64,000 nucleotides of DNA from Microvirga tunisiensis. Its GTDB lineage: Bacteria; Pseudomonadota; Alphaproteobacteria; Rhizobiales; Beijerinckiaceae. The notes below the pieces were generated by a model. That model searched no databases. It saw only the letters and a program-made list of their open reading frames with translations, and was not told the origin of the DNA. The position numbers and the translations under genes were made by a program. The DNA lies in assembly GCF_009296175.1 (NCBI RefSeq), contig NZ_VOSK01000008.1, positions 23,881 to 87,880 of the forward strand, given 5' to 3'. Shown here one piece after another: positions 24,360-34,601 of the stretch (positions within the stretch are counted from its first letter, which is position 1; the number at the start of each line of letters is the position of its first letter).

Positions 24360-24655
24360 AGCACGTTCCGCAGCAGAACGACGGAGATCACGCCGACCGC
24401 TACTGTCCCGAGCAGCGGGAGCCTGAATGCGGCAACCGCCGTGATCGCTGCGGCAATGGCTTCCACCCATCCGGTCGTGAGCGCCGTCGGCGCGATCACG
24501 GCGACCAGCACCGCCGGCGGGATCGCGTCGAAGGCGGCCTTGGCGCGCCCCGTGAGCACGAGGCGATCGGCGACGAAAAGACCCGCGATGCGGGTGACGT
24601 AGGTCACAAGTGCCATGGCCACGATGGCCAGCAGAGTCGTCGTGTCGAGGCTCAT
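24356..24655 (-). CDS. azlD: AzlD-family branched-chain amino acid exporter subunit
   Basis: A 99-residue membrane protein with three or four hydrophobic helices (LLAIVAMALVTYVTRIAGLF, AIPPAVLVAVIAPTAL, LLGTVAVGVISVVLL). It has the AzlD signature VTYxTR and P-A-V-L. AzlC and AzlD form a branched-chain amino acid (or azaleucine) exporter. The start lies within the ATGA overlap with azlC. A longer frame reaching 25156 is a shadow in the wrong frame of azlC. Confidence 0.9.
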   Translation of the reverse strand: MSLDTTTLLAIVAMALVTYVTRIAGLFVADRLVLTGRAKAAFDAIPPAVLVAVIAPTALTTGWVEAIAAAITAVAAFRLPLLGTVAVGVISVVLLRNVL

Positions 24656-25374
24656 GAGCGCGCCTCCTCGGGAGCCGCCAGATAGGCGGCGGCGATGCCG
24701 GCAAGCGCACCCGAAGCCACATGCCAGGGCGCGCCGATGAAGTGATGCACGAGAGCCGCGACGCCGGCGCTGACCGCAACCGTCACCAGGGTCACGCGGC
24801 TGCGTCCGAACCCGGCGACAAGGCCGATGAACAGGGCCGTGAAGGCGAAATCCGCGCCGATCCGTTCCGGATCGCCGAGGAACGAGCCGAGGATCGCTCC
24901 GAGACCTGAAAAGAAGGTCCAGTTCGCCCACAGCACGACGCCCATGGCGGCCCAATATGCGCCTGTCACCGGCCGCTCCATCGCGCGGCGCTCGGACAGC
25001 GCCCAGGCCTCGTCGGTCAGGAAGAAGAAGCTCAGGAACTTCTGGACGCGTGACATGCGCACCTTGGGCGCCAGCGAGGCTCCCATCAGCACGTGCCGTG
25101 CATTGATCAGCAGCGTCGCGAAAGCAAGCGTCAGGATGGGCGCGGGATGGATCCATGTCTCGATGGCGGCGAACTGCGCCCCGCCCGCGAACACGAGAGC
25201 CGACATCACCGTGACTTCCAGCGGCGACAGTCCCTTGGCGGCCGCCACCGCGCCGAAGAGGAGGCTGATGGGGATGGCCGCTACCACGATAGGTGCAATG
25301 TCGCGCAGGCCGGCTTTGATTTCTCGGCGATAATTCACGGTGAAGGGATTTGCTTGATCCATGGCCCTGCTCAT
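24652..25374 (-). CDS. azlC: AzlC-family branched-chain amino acid exporter, large subunit
   Basis: A 240-residue inner-membrane protein with about seven predicted helices. Family motifs are FRKGLRD-like AGLRDIAPIVVAAIPISLLFG, VFAGGAQFAAI and LLINARHVLMGASL, followed by FFFLTDEAWAL. It exports branched-chain amino acids with AzlD, whose gene overlaps by 4 nt downstream. The AraC-type gene immediately upstream on the same strand is the likely regulator. Confidence 0.92.
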   Translation of the reverse strand: MSRAMDQANPFTVNYRREIKAGLRDIAPIVVAAIPISLLFGAVAAAKGLSPLEVTVMSALVFAGGAQFAAIETWIHPAPILTLAFATLLINARHVLMGASLAPKVRMSRVQKFLSFFFLTDEAWALSERRAMERPVTGAYWAAMGVVLWANWTFFSGLGAILGSFLGDPERIGADFAFTALFIGLVAGFGRSRVTLVTVAVSAGVAALVHHFIGAPWHVASGALAGIAAAYLAAPEEARS

Positions 25375-25428
25375 TTTCCGAGCCTTATGCGCGCTGGATG
25401 CGGAACCGTCTTGGATGAAAGTGCTGCC

Positions 25429-26307
25429 TCAAGCGGCGCGGTAGGCGCCCGGGGTCACCCCCATGCGGGCCTTGAAGACACGGTTGAGATGGCTCTGGTC
25501 GAAGAAGCCGCAAGCAGCGGCCACGTCGCCCGGCGCCTCGCCTTGCGCCAGAAGACGGGTCGCCGCGCGGAAGCGCCGGTCGAGGAGATAGGCATGCGGC
25601 GTCAAGCCGGTCTCTTTGGCGAAGGCGCGAATGAAGTGGCTGCGCGACAGGCCGGCCAAGTTGGCGAGATCGGCAAGGTCCGCCTCCTCGCTCATGTGGG
25701 CGTCCAGATAGTCGCGCGCCCGCAGAATGCTCCTCGAGCCGTAGCGGACGGCCGGCAGGGCATCGAGATCGGCCCAGCGGGCGATCAGCCGGCTCAGAAA
25801 ATCGATGAGGCGGGTGTCCTGCTCCATCTCGGATGACCAGCTTTCATCCTGGCATAGGCAGGCATGAAGCCCGACCTGGGCCAGGAAAAGCTCAGGATCG
25901 TCGATGACCGAATGCGGGAACCAGGGCGGGCGGGAGACCGGCCGCCCGGCCACATCCTCGGCAATCTCCTGCATCAACTCGGACGACGGATAAAACGTAC
26001 GGTACTCGAACCCCCCGCCGTAGGGCTCCCCATCATGGATCTCGTCAGGGCAGACGACGGCCACGGACCCTGCCGGCGCATAGTGCTGCTCGCCGCGATG
26101 GAAGAAGGTCTCGCAGCCCGCCAGAACCGCCGCGATGGCATAGGTATCGTGGCTGTGACGGGCATAGGCATGACGGCGAAAGGTCGCGCGCAAACAGTCG
26201 AGGTCGCGATAGCGCGGCACTCGCCAGAAATGCGTCACGTCCCCCGCTCCGACCTGGTTAGGATCGAGCGAGACCTCAGGGGTGGTCACCGTCATGGCCG
26301 CCACCAT
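25429..26307 (-). CDS. AraC family transcriptional regulator
   Basis: An N-terminal AraC_binding/cupin sensor (residues about 40-140: RHSHDTYAIAAVLAGCETFF, GSVAVVCPDEIHDGEPYGGG) is followed by two helix-turn-helix units at the C-terminus (LADLANLAGLSRSHFIRAFA, then GDVAAACGFFDQSHLNRVFK), ending MGVTPGAYR. 292 residues; the second ATG (MTVTTP, 26295) is an alternative start. It lies just upstream of azlCD on the same strand, an arrangement common for regulators of this exporter, so the effector is probably an amino acid (inference). Confidence 0.9.
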   Translation of the reverse strand: MVAAMTVTTPEVSLDPNQVGAGDVTHFWRVPRYRDLDCLRATFRRHAYARHSHDTYAIAAVLAGCETFFHRGEQHYAPAGSVAVVCPDEIHDGEPYGGGFEYRTFYPSSELMQEIAEDVAGRPVSRPPWFPHSVIDDPELFLAQVGLHACLCQDESWSSEMEQDTRLIDFLSRLIARWADLDALPAVRYGSRSILRARDYLDAHMSEEADLADLANLAGLSRSHFIRAFAKETGLTPHAYLLDRRFRAATRLLAQGEAPGDVAAACGFFDQSHLNRVFKARMGVTPGAYRAA

Positions 26308-26342
26308 GCCACATCAGAATGTGCGAGTCTTGGACAGAAGTC

Positions 26343-28592
<2,250 letters not shown>

Positions 28593-28886
28593 TCATGCCG
28601 GACGGAGCGTGAGCGGAGATCCGGGATCGGCGGCAGAATGGGATGCGGGATCCGCGACGTCGTCATCCCCCGCGCCGACGCTGTCATGCCCGCGCAGGCG
28701 GGGATCCAGAACCGCGACGTCTCGGAAAAGGGCGAGCCGCGTGACGCCTCGGTCTGCCTCGTCGGCGGTCAGGGATCCCGGCCTTCGCTGAGGCGGCCCG
28801 GGATGAAGTGCCGTGCTGGTTTTCACGCTCCCGGATCGGCTTGCGCCCTTCGGCCCTCGTACCCTCCGACTGCACCCTCCGACGTC

Positions 28887-28968
28887 ATCACCGGCCTCGT
28901 GCCGGTGATCCCAGTCCAAGAAGCGCCGAGCCTCACCTTATCGGGATGGCCGGGACAAGCCCGGCCAT
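28887..28968. repeat. Dispersed palindromic repeat (family 2), copy 2
   Basis: Hairpin 1 is ATCACCGGC-CTCGT-GCCGGTGAT (28887-28909). Hairpin 2 is ATGGCCGGG-ACAAG-CCCGGCCAT (28946-28968), preceded by TTATCGGG. The copy at 7245-7326 is the same pair in inverse orientation. This type of element is common between genes in rhizobial genomes. Confidence 0.8.
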
Positions 28969-29014
28969 GACGGCAGAGGGTGTCGCGGGCCGTGATCCCG
29001 ACCGTCTCGCTCGG

Positions 29015-29119
29015 CCTCATCCTGAGGAGCCGCGACAAGCGGCGTCTCGAAGGAGGAGTTCAGGGCTCTTCCGGACCCTCCTTCGAGACGCAGCCTCACG
29101 GCTGCTCCTCAGGATGAGG
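29015..29119. repeat. Large inverted repeat (family 3)
   Basis: Outer arms CCTCATCCTGAGGAGC (29015-29030) and GCTCCTCAGGATGAGG (29104-29119) are exact reverse complements. Inner arms GCGTCTCGAAGGAGG (29042-29056) and CCTCCTTCGAGACGC (29077-29091) are also exact. The element could form a long cruciform or hairpin RNA. I remember similar CCTCATCCTGAGGAGC elements from Bradyrhizobium-like genomes. Confidence 0.85.
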
Positions 29120-29407
29120 TAAGAGGACGGAAAAGCGGCAAGGCGAAGATCGCCGGGACTGATCCCCGGATCGAGCCCGGGGACGGCCAGTACGGGGAAG
29201 GTGTCATCCCGGTCGGAGCGGAGGGGAAGGGAAGCCATCAGCTCGGCACCGGACTGTGGATCCCCTTCCCTCGCTGCGCTCACTGTTGATGACACCAAGC
29301 GCGACCCCTCATGTCCGGAACGGAAAGGACCCCGATGCATCGATGAATTCCATGCTTGGGGACTTCGCTCAGTGTAACCGGGCCATCGGATGCTGCGGGA
29401 GCCAGCG

Positions 29408-29883
29408 TTACACCCTGCTCGCTCGGCTCGATGCCGGCTTGGAAAGGCTGTTCAATGCGCCGCGCAGATTGTCTGGCTCGAGTCCCGCCACGCCGGCCTC
29501 GATGGCGCCGTGGAGGTCGCGCCAGATCGGGATGGCCGTGGCCAGGGTCTCCCGCCCCTTTCCGTGAGGCGCAGAAGGCGGTTGCGGCGGTCGCCGGGAT
29601 CCCGGGCGATGGCCACGAGGCCGTCCCGCTCCAGCGGCTTCAGAGCGGCCGTCAGGGTCGTCCGGTCCATGGCGAGCAGCTGCGCCACCGGAGCGATGGA
29701 GGGTGGCGTCGGACGGTTGAGGGCGTTCAGCAGCGAGAATTGCCCGGACGTGAGTCCGACCGGCCGCAGGGCGTCGTCGAACAGCCGCGACAGGGCGCGG
29801 GCGGCGCGTTGGGCGTGCAAACACAGGCAGGTGTCGCGCACCAGATGGGTTGTCTCGAAAGGTACGTCGCTGGGGTTTGACAT
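29408..29883 (-). pseudogene. MarR family regulator with a frameshift in the C-terminal part
   Basis: Winged-helix repressor. The reading frame from 29883 (MSNPSDVPFETTHLV) carries the dimerisation helix and the complete DNA-binding wing (LTSGQFSLLNAL, VAQLLAMDRTTLTAALKPLE, DGLVAIARDPGDRRNRLLRL). Near 29555-29558 the frame changes. As written it continues as unrelated GGRPWPRPSR to a stop at 29452; inserting one G restores TERGRETLATAIPIW, the expected family C-terminus ending at 29408. The intact protein would have about 158 residues. Either a real one-base deletion, which would weaken dimerisation, or a base-call error in a G-run. Divergent from the DUF1428 cassette, its probable target. 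Confidence 0.75.
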
Positions 29884-29889
29884 GGGCCA

Positions 29890-29917
29890 ATTATGTTGAT
29901 ATCAACTTATTTGTCAA
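29890..29917 (-). promoter_or_regulatory. marR promoter with palindromic operator in the spacer
   Basis: On the minus strand TTGACA (29917-29912) and CATAAT (29895-29890) lie 16 nt apart. The spacer contains most of the perfect 12-bp palindrome GTTGATATCAAC (29895-29906). Transcription would begin about 7 nt after the -10, at or next to the A of the ATG at 29883, so the message may be leaderless. A MarR dimer on the palindrome would block this promoter and probably also transcription of the divergent cassette. Confidence 0.6.
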
Positions 29918-29982
29918 GAAAAACAGGCGCCGAAGCGCCGCGAAGTCGAGCTTTACTGCGGAAAATCCAAGGGAGATACGCG

Positions 29983-30336
29983 ATGAAATACGTCGATGGC
30001 TTCGTGCTCGCCGTGCCGGCCGCCAAGAAGGAAACCTACCGCAAGCACGCCGCCGAGGCCGCCCCCCTGTTCAAGGAGTTCGGCGCGACCCGCATGGTGG
30101 AGTGCTGGGGCGACGACGTGCCGGACGGCAAGCTCACGGATTTCCGCCGTGCCGTGGATGCCAAGGACGACGAGATCGTCGTGTTCAGCTGGATCGAGTA
30201 TCCGTCCAAGGAAGTCCGGGATGCCGCCAACAAGAAGATCATGACCGATCCGCGCATGCAGGCGATGGGCGAGCAGATGCCGTTCGACGGTAAGCGCATG
30301 ATCTTCGGCGGCTTCATGCCTATCCTCGACATCTAG
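29983..30336 (+). CDS. DUF1428 domain-containing protein (YbaA-like)
   Basis: A 117-residue protein that matches the DUF1428 pattern throughout: MKYVDGFVLAVPAAKKETYR at the start, GATRMVECWGDDVPDGKLTDF in the middle, KIMTDPRM and FDGKRMIFGGFMPILDI at the end. The fold is a dimeric alpha-beta barrel; function is unknown. The start follows GGGAGA. It is the first gene of a plus-strand set (DUF1428, VOC, GST, DUF899) divergent from marR. The TAG stop codon lies at the border of dispersed repeat 1, copy B. Confidence 0.92.
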   Translation: MKYVDGFVLAVPAAKKETYRKHAAEAAPLFKEFGATRMVECWGDDVPDGKLTDFRRAVDAKDDEIVVFSWIEYPSKEVRDAANKKIMTDPRMQAMGEQMPFDGKRMIFGGFMPILDI

Positions 30337-30446
30337 CATCGGACCCAGAAATGGACCCCACTTTTGGGATCCATCCGATGCTCCTTTTCTCGATGAGCGC
30401 ATCGTTGATGCGGAAAACCGGAATCATTTTTCCGCACGATGCGCAT
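30335..30446. repeat. Dispersed palindromic repeat 1, copy B
   Basis: Two imperfect hairpins: AGCATCGGACCC...GGGATCCATCCGATGCTC, then GCGCATCGTTGATGCGGAAAA...TCCGCACGATGCGC. It is inverted relative to copies C, D and E. It fills the gap between the DUF1428 and VOC genes, and its outer edge supplies the TAG stop of the former. Confidence 0.85.
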
Positions 30447-30457
30447 GGAGGTGCCCC

Positions 30458-31234
30458 ATGGCCAATCAGCATGGCGACTTCATCTGGTACGAACTCCTGA
30501 CGAATGATGCCGGCGCCGCTGCGCGCTTCTACGGCGCGGTCGTCGGATGGCAGACGCGAGCGGCGGAAGGCTCTGATCGCGGCTATCAGATCCTTGGAAT
30601 TGGCGGTGAGGACGTTGGCGGGCTGATGACCCTTCCGGCCGATGCCGAACGTGCGGGCATGCGCCCGACCTGGCTCGGCTATGTCGGTGTCGACGACGTC
30701 GATGCGACCGCCGCCGAGATCGTTCGGGCCGGTGGGACCCAGCATATGCCGCCGACCGACATTCCCGGTGTCGGCCGCTTCGCGATGCTCGCCGACCCGC
30801 AGGAAGTCGTGTTCTACGTGATGCGCGGTGCGACGGACGGCACGAGCACGGCATTCGACCAGGGCAAGACCGGACATTGCAACTGGAACGAACTCGCCAC
30901 CACCGATCCGGCAGCGGCGCTTGCCTTTTACAGCGCCCACTTCGGCTGGGCCAAGGGCGACGCCATGCCGATGGGCGAGATGGGCGATTATCAGTTCATC
31001 GACCACGGCGGCCGGACCATCGGCGCCGTGATGAAGCGCACGCCGGAGGGTCCGCCGCCGGCCTGGAATTTCTACTTCGGCGTCGAGGACATCGATGGTG
31101 CCGCAAAGGCCGTGTCCGCCAACGGCGGCGCGATCCATTACGGCCCCGCCGAAGTGCCGGGGGGCGTGTTCATCATCGTCGCCGGCGATCCGCAGGGGGC
31201 GCTGTTCGGACTCGTCGGTCCGCGCAGATCATAA
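30458..31234 (+). CDS. VOC family protein with two glyoxalase-like domains
   Basis: 258 residues in two tandem vicinal-oxygen-chelate domains. The first is residues 1-125 (HGDFIWYELLTNDAGAAARF, MRPTWLGYVGVDDVDATAAE, FAMLADPQEVVFYVM), the second 135-258 (GHCNWNELATTDPAAALAFY, PAWNFYFGVEDIDGAAKAVS, FIIVAGDPQGALFGLVGP). Such proteins act in detoxification or as ligand-binding/resistance proteins; no metal-binding set can be assigned with certainty. GGAGG precedes the ATG. It is the second gene of the MarR-linked cassette. Confidence 0.9.
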   Translation: MANQHGDFIWYELLTNDAGAAARFYGAVVGWQTRAAEGSDRGYQILGIGGEDVGGLMTLPADAERAGMRPTWLGYVGVDDVDATAAEIVRAGGTQHMPPTDIPGVGRFAMLADPQEVVFYVMRGATDGTSTAFDQGKTGHCNWNELATTDPAAALAFYSAHFGWAKGDAMPMGEMGDYQFIDHGGRTIGAVMKRTPEGPPPAWNFYFGVEDIDGAAKAVSANGGAIHYGPAEVPGGVFIIVAGDPQGALFGLVGPRRS

Positions 31235-31252
31235 AGCTCAGGAGGCAATCCC

Positions 31253-31906
31253 ATGAACATCCATGTTTCAGCCTTCCGATGGGTCCCCCAGTTCGCCCAA
31301 GGCTATGTGCGTGATCTTCGGGTGCGCTGGGCCCTCGAGGAGGCAGGTCTTCCTTACGAGGCGACATTGATCGATCCGGCGATCCAGGCGACCACCGCCT
31401 ATCGCGAATGGCAGCCTTTCGGCCAGGTTCCCGCCTACAGGGACGACGCGGTCGAGATCTTCGAATCCGGTGCGATCGTGCTGCATCTCGCAATGCGATC
31501 CGAGGCGCTCGCCCCTGCTGACGAGGCGGGGCGCGCCCGGGTGACAACCTGGGTGATTGCCGCGTTGAACTCGGTCGAGCCGCATGTGCAGAACCTGGTT
31601 CAACTCGACGTCTTCCATGCCGGCGAGGCCTGGACGAAGGAACGCCGCCCGCAAGCCGAAGCCATCCTGTGCAAGCGTCTTACGGCTCTCAGCGCCTGGC
31701 TCGGCGAGCGGGAGTTCCTCGAGGACCGTTTCACGGCCGGCGACCTGATGATGACCATGGTTCTGCGTGAGCTTGCGGACACGGGGCTGCTGGAACGCTA
31801 CGCCAATCTGGGCGCCTATGTCCGCCGCTGCACCGACCGGCCGGCCTTTGCGCGCGCTCTGGAAGCTCAGTTGCAGCCCTTCCGGGAGAACGCGCCAGTC
31901 GCATGA
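31253..31906 (+). CDS. Glutathione S-transferase family protein
   Basis: 217 residues: a thioredoxin-like N-terminal domain (VRDLRVRWALEEAGLPYEAT, the cis-Pro in FGQVPAY, the ESGAIVLHLA loop that binds the glutathione gamma-glutamyl group) and an all-helical C-terminal domain (FTAGDLMMTMVLRELADTG). Conjugates glutathione to electrophiles or reduces peroxides; the substrate is unknown. AGGAGG precedes the ATG and there are 18 nt to the VOC gene, so the two are cotranscribed. Confidence 0.92.
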   Translation: MNIHVSAFRWVPQFAQGYVRDLRVRWALEEAGLPYEATLIDPAIQATTAYREWQPFGQVPAYRDDAVEIFESGAIVLHLAMRSEALAPADEAGRARVTTWVIAALNSVEPHVQNLVQLDVFHAGEAWTKERRPQAEAILCKRLTALSAWLGEREFLEDRFTAGDLMMTMVLRELADTGLLERYANLGAYVRRCTDRPAFARALEAQLQPFRENAPVA

Positions 31907-31946
31907 TCGCTGGAGCGCAGGCGAAAATCTGATCGAGGAATCCACC

Positions 31947-32663
31947 ATGGACACGCCCATGCCTGACAACCTTGTTCCCGCGGCAGAACTCGCGCGGCGC
32001 TCGCCGGTACGCTTTCCGAACGAGAGCCCCGAATACCGCGCCGCCCGCACGGCTTTGCTGGCGGAAGAGATCGAATTGCGTCGCCACCTGGAGCGTGTGG
32101 CGGCACAGCGCCGTGCCCTGCCGCCTGGCGGCGAGGTGATCGGCGATTATCGCTTCGAAGGCGAGAACGGCCCGGTGAGCTTCGCCGATCTCTTCGGCGA
32201 CAAGCCGTCACTCGCCGTCTACAGCTACATGTTCGGCCCGCAGCGCGAGCGTCCCTGCCCCATGTGCACCAACCTGCTCGGAGCAATCGAGGGCAACGGC
32301 GCCGATATCCAGCAGCGCATGGCGTTTGCCGTCGTGGCGCGCTCGCCGATCGAGCGGCTGATCGCCTGGAAGAAGGAACGCGGCTGGACGAACCTGAAGC
32401 TCTACTCGGACCTCAACGGCAACTACTCGCGCGATTATCACGGCGTGTTGCCGGACGGGTCGGAGATCCCGAGCTTCAACGTCTTCACCCGGCGCGACGA
32501 GACCATCCGTCATTTCTGGAGCGGCGAGATGACCGGCGATTCCGCCGATCCCGGCCAGGATCCCCGTGGCGCTCCCGATTTCGCCCCCTTGTGGAACGTG
32601 CTCGACACCACGCCGGAAGGGCGTGGAACGGACTGGTATCCGAAGTTGAGCTACGGAGCGTGA
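31947..32663 (+). CDS. DUF899 family thioredoxin-like protein
   Basis: 238 residues, start at MDTPMPDNLVPAAELARR behind GAGGAA. The DUF899 hallmarks are visible: ALLAEEIELRRHLERVAAQR, the block FGDKPSLAVYSYMFGPQRER, the redox-like motif CPMCTNLLGAIEGN, NLKLYSDLNGNYSRDYHG, and the terminal FAPLWNVLDTTPEGRGTDWYP. The fold is thioredoxin-like, function unknown. It closes the MarR-linked cassette together with VOC and GST genes, suggesting a role against an electrophile or oxidant (inference). Convergent with recN. Confidence 0.9.
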   Translation: MDTPMPDNLVPAAELARRSPVRFPNESPEYRAARTALLAEEIELRRHLERVAAQRRALPPGGEVIGDYRFEGENGPVSFADLFGDKPSLAVYSYMFGPQRERPCPMCTNLLGAIEGNGADIQQRMAFAVVARSPIERLIAWKKERGWTNLKLYSDLNGNYSRDYHGVLPDGSEIPSFNVFTRRDETIRHFWSGEMTGDSADPGQDPRGAPDFAPLWNVLDTTPEGRGTDWYPKLSYGA

Positions 32664-32679
32664 TAGGCTGGCCATTGAT

Positions 32680-32874
32680 GTCATTCCCGGAGGGCCGCGC
32701 AGCGGAGGGGAAGGGAATCCATGGCAGTGCAGGCTTCAGTGGCCCCCCTCGCGTCTGGGGCCGCTGGGAATGACACTCTCCGATGTCATGGCCGACCCTG
32801 TGCCAGCCATCCCGACCTCTTGAGGGGTTGCGCTTTTCCCATCGAGATCACTGGCACGAGGCCGGTGATGACGT
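32680..32874. repeat. Degenerate dispersed repeats between DUF899 and recN
   Basis: GTCATTCCCGGAGGGCCGCG through GGGAATCCATGGC (32680-32723) resembles units at 28591 and 29201. Bases 32783-32874 hold a worn copy of the family-2 element (GTCATGGCCGACCCTGTGCC, then ATCACTGGCACGAGGCCGG and TGATGACG). No gene lies in 32664-32912. Confidence 0.65.
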
Positions 32875-32912
32875 GCAAGGGTGGATCAATCAGGCCGCCG
32901 TAATGGCTCCTG

Positions 32913-34589
32913 TCAATGCGCGGCCGCTTCCAGGAGCCGCGCCGCAGCCGCGCGGGCTTCCTCGGTGATTGTCGCGCCGGCGAGCATGCGGGCGATTTCC
33001 TCCCGGCGCGGCGTCGCTTCGAGCGGGATCACGCGGGTGGCGACCCGATCCTCCCCTCCGCGCACGCCTTCCTTGGCGATGAGGAAATGGCTGCCGGCCT
33101 TGGCGGCGACCTGCGGCGCGTGGGTGACGGCCATCACCTGAACGTTCCGGGCCAGACGCGCGAGGCGCTGGCCAATGGCATCGGCCACTGCGCCGCCGAC
33201 GCCGGTGTCGATTTCGTCGAAGACCAGGGTCGGGGCCGAGCCCTTGTCCGCCAGCACTACTTTCAGCGCCAGCATGAAGCGGGACAGCTCGCCGCCCGAG
33301 GCCACCTTCATCAGGGGGCCGGGACGGGTCCCTGGGTTGGTCTGGGCCCAGAACTCGACGCGCTCGAAGCCGCTCGGATCGCGGCTGTCCTCGTCGGTGG
33401 TGATCTCCGTGATGAACCGCGCCCGCTCGAGCTTTAGCGGCGGCAGCTCGGCCTGGACGGCGGCATCGAGGGACTGGGCGGCCTTCTTGCGACCGGCGGA
33501 GAGGGCCTTGGCGGCTTTCACGTAAGCGGCGTCCGCTTCCTTCAGCGCGTTCTCCAGCCCGACGAGTTTTTCCTCGCCCGCATCGATGGCAGCCACATCC
33601 TCTTCGAATCGCTGGCGCAGGGCGGCGAGCTCGTCGGCCGGGACATCGTATTTGCGGGCGGCGGCGCGCAGGGCGAAGAGGCGCTCCTCGGTCTGCTCCA
33701 GCTCGCGTGGGTCGTATTCGGTGGCCCGGATCGCCTCTTCGAGGGCCGCGCGGGCTTCGTCGATGGCGACGAGCGCAGCATCGAGAGCCTTCACACTAGG
33801 CTCGACAAGCGACGGGGCCTGGGCGCTGCGGCGCTCGAGCTTGCGCACGGCGGCCGAAAGTTCGTTGACAGGAGACGTGTTGCCAGCGACGACCTCATAG
33901 GCCTCATTGAGGTCCTGGGCCACCTTCTCCGACTGCATCATGACGACCCGGCGCCCGGCCAGGGTTTCCTCCTCCCCTGCCCGGGGGTTGAGGTTGGTCA
34001 GCTCCTCGACCGCATGACGCAGGAAATCGGCCTCCTTGCGGGCCTTTTGGATGCGGTTTCGGTGGTCCTGCAGGGCCGTACGGGCTTCGCGGACCTTTCG
34101 CGCGGCTTCCGTGACCACCTGCACCTCGGCGGAGAGGCCGCCGAAGGCATCGAGAATGGCGCGGTGCGAGACGGGATCGACCAGAGCGCGGTCGTCGTGC
34201 TGGCCATGGATCTCGACCAGGGTCGCGCCGATGGCCCTGAGGACCTGCACGCTGACGGGCTGGTCGTTGACGAACGCACGGGTGCGCCCGTCGGCCACCT
34301 GGACGCGGCGCAGGATCAGGTCGCCGTCGATATCGATATCGGCATCCGCCGCGACGCGGCGGGCCGGATGGTCCAGGGGGCAGTCGAAGACGGCCGTCAC
34401 CTGGCCCTGGTTCTCGCCGTGGCGCACGAGGCTGCCGTCGCCGCGGCCGCCGAGGGCCAGGGCGAAGGCGTCGAGCAGGATGGATTTGCCAGCGCCGGTC
34501 TCACCCGTGAGGACACTCAGCCCCTCATGAAAGTGAAGCTCAAGCCTGTCGATGAGGACGATATCGCGAATCGCCAGCTGGATCAGCAT
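32913..34589 (-). CDS. recN: DNA repair protein RecN
   Basis: SMC-like ATPase that brings broken DNA ends together in double-strand-break repair. 558 residues. The Walker A motif LTGETGAGKSILLDA is at about 28-40, a central coiled coil lies at about residues 160-390 with EAIRATEYDPRELEQTEERL, then the signature and Walker B segment SGGELSRFMLALKVVL, TLVFDEIDTGVGG, followed by VTHAPQVAAKAGSHF. bamD ends just 12 nt upstream, so recN is likely read from the lpxC-bamD direction. Confidence 0.96.
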   Translation of the reverse strand: MLIQLAIRDIVLIDRLELHFHEGLSVLTGETGAGKSILLDAFALALGGRGDGSLVRHGENQGQVTAVFDCPLDHPARRVAADADIDIDGDLILRRVQVADGRTRAFVNDQPVSVQVLRAIGATLVEIHGQHDDRALVDPVSHRAILDAFGGLSAEVQVVTEAARKVREARTALQDHRNRIQKARKEADFLRHAVEELTNLNPRAGEEETLAGRRVVMMQSEKVAQDLNEAYEVVAGNTSPVNELSAAVRKLERRSAQAPSLVEPSVKALDAALVAIDEARAALEEAIRATEYDPRELEQTEERLFALRAAARKYDVPADELAALRQRFEEDVAAIDAGEEKLVGLENALKEADAAYVKAAKALSAGRKKAAQSLDAAVQAELPPLKLERARFITEITTDEDSRDPSGFERVEFWAQTNPGTRPGPLMKVASGGELSRFMLALKVVLADKGSAPTLVFDEIDTGVGGAVADAIGQRLARLARNVQVMAVTHAPQVAAKAGSHFLIAKEGVRGGEDRVATRVIPLEATPRREEIARMLAGATITEEARAAAARLLEAAAH

Positions 34590-34601
34590 GGAAAGTGAGG
34601 C

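Noticed and set aside
22494..24779. A 761-codon minus-strand open frame opposite the aminopeptidase
   Set aside because: Shadow frame; the aminopeptidase has all metal ligands in the other strand.
24656..25156. N-terminal extension of azlD to 25156
   Set aside because: The extra residues overlap azlC in another frame and are Arg/Gly-rich shadow sequence; the ATGA overlap gives the natural start at 24655.
30320..31138. A 272-codon minus-strand frame opposite the VOC gene
   Set aside because: It starts within coding sequence of the VOC gene, ends in dispersed repeat copy B and shows no domain.
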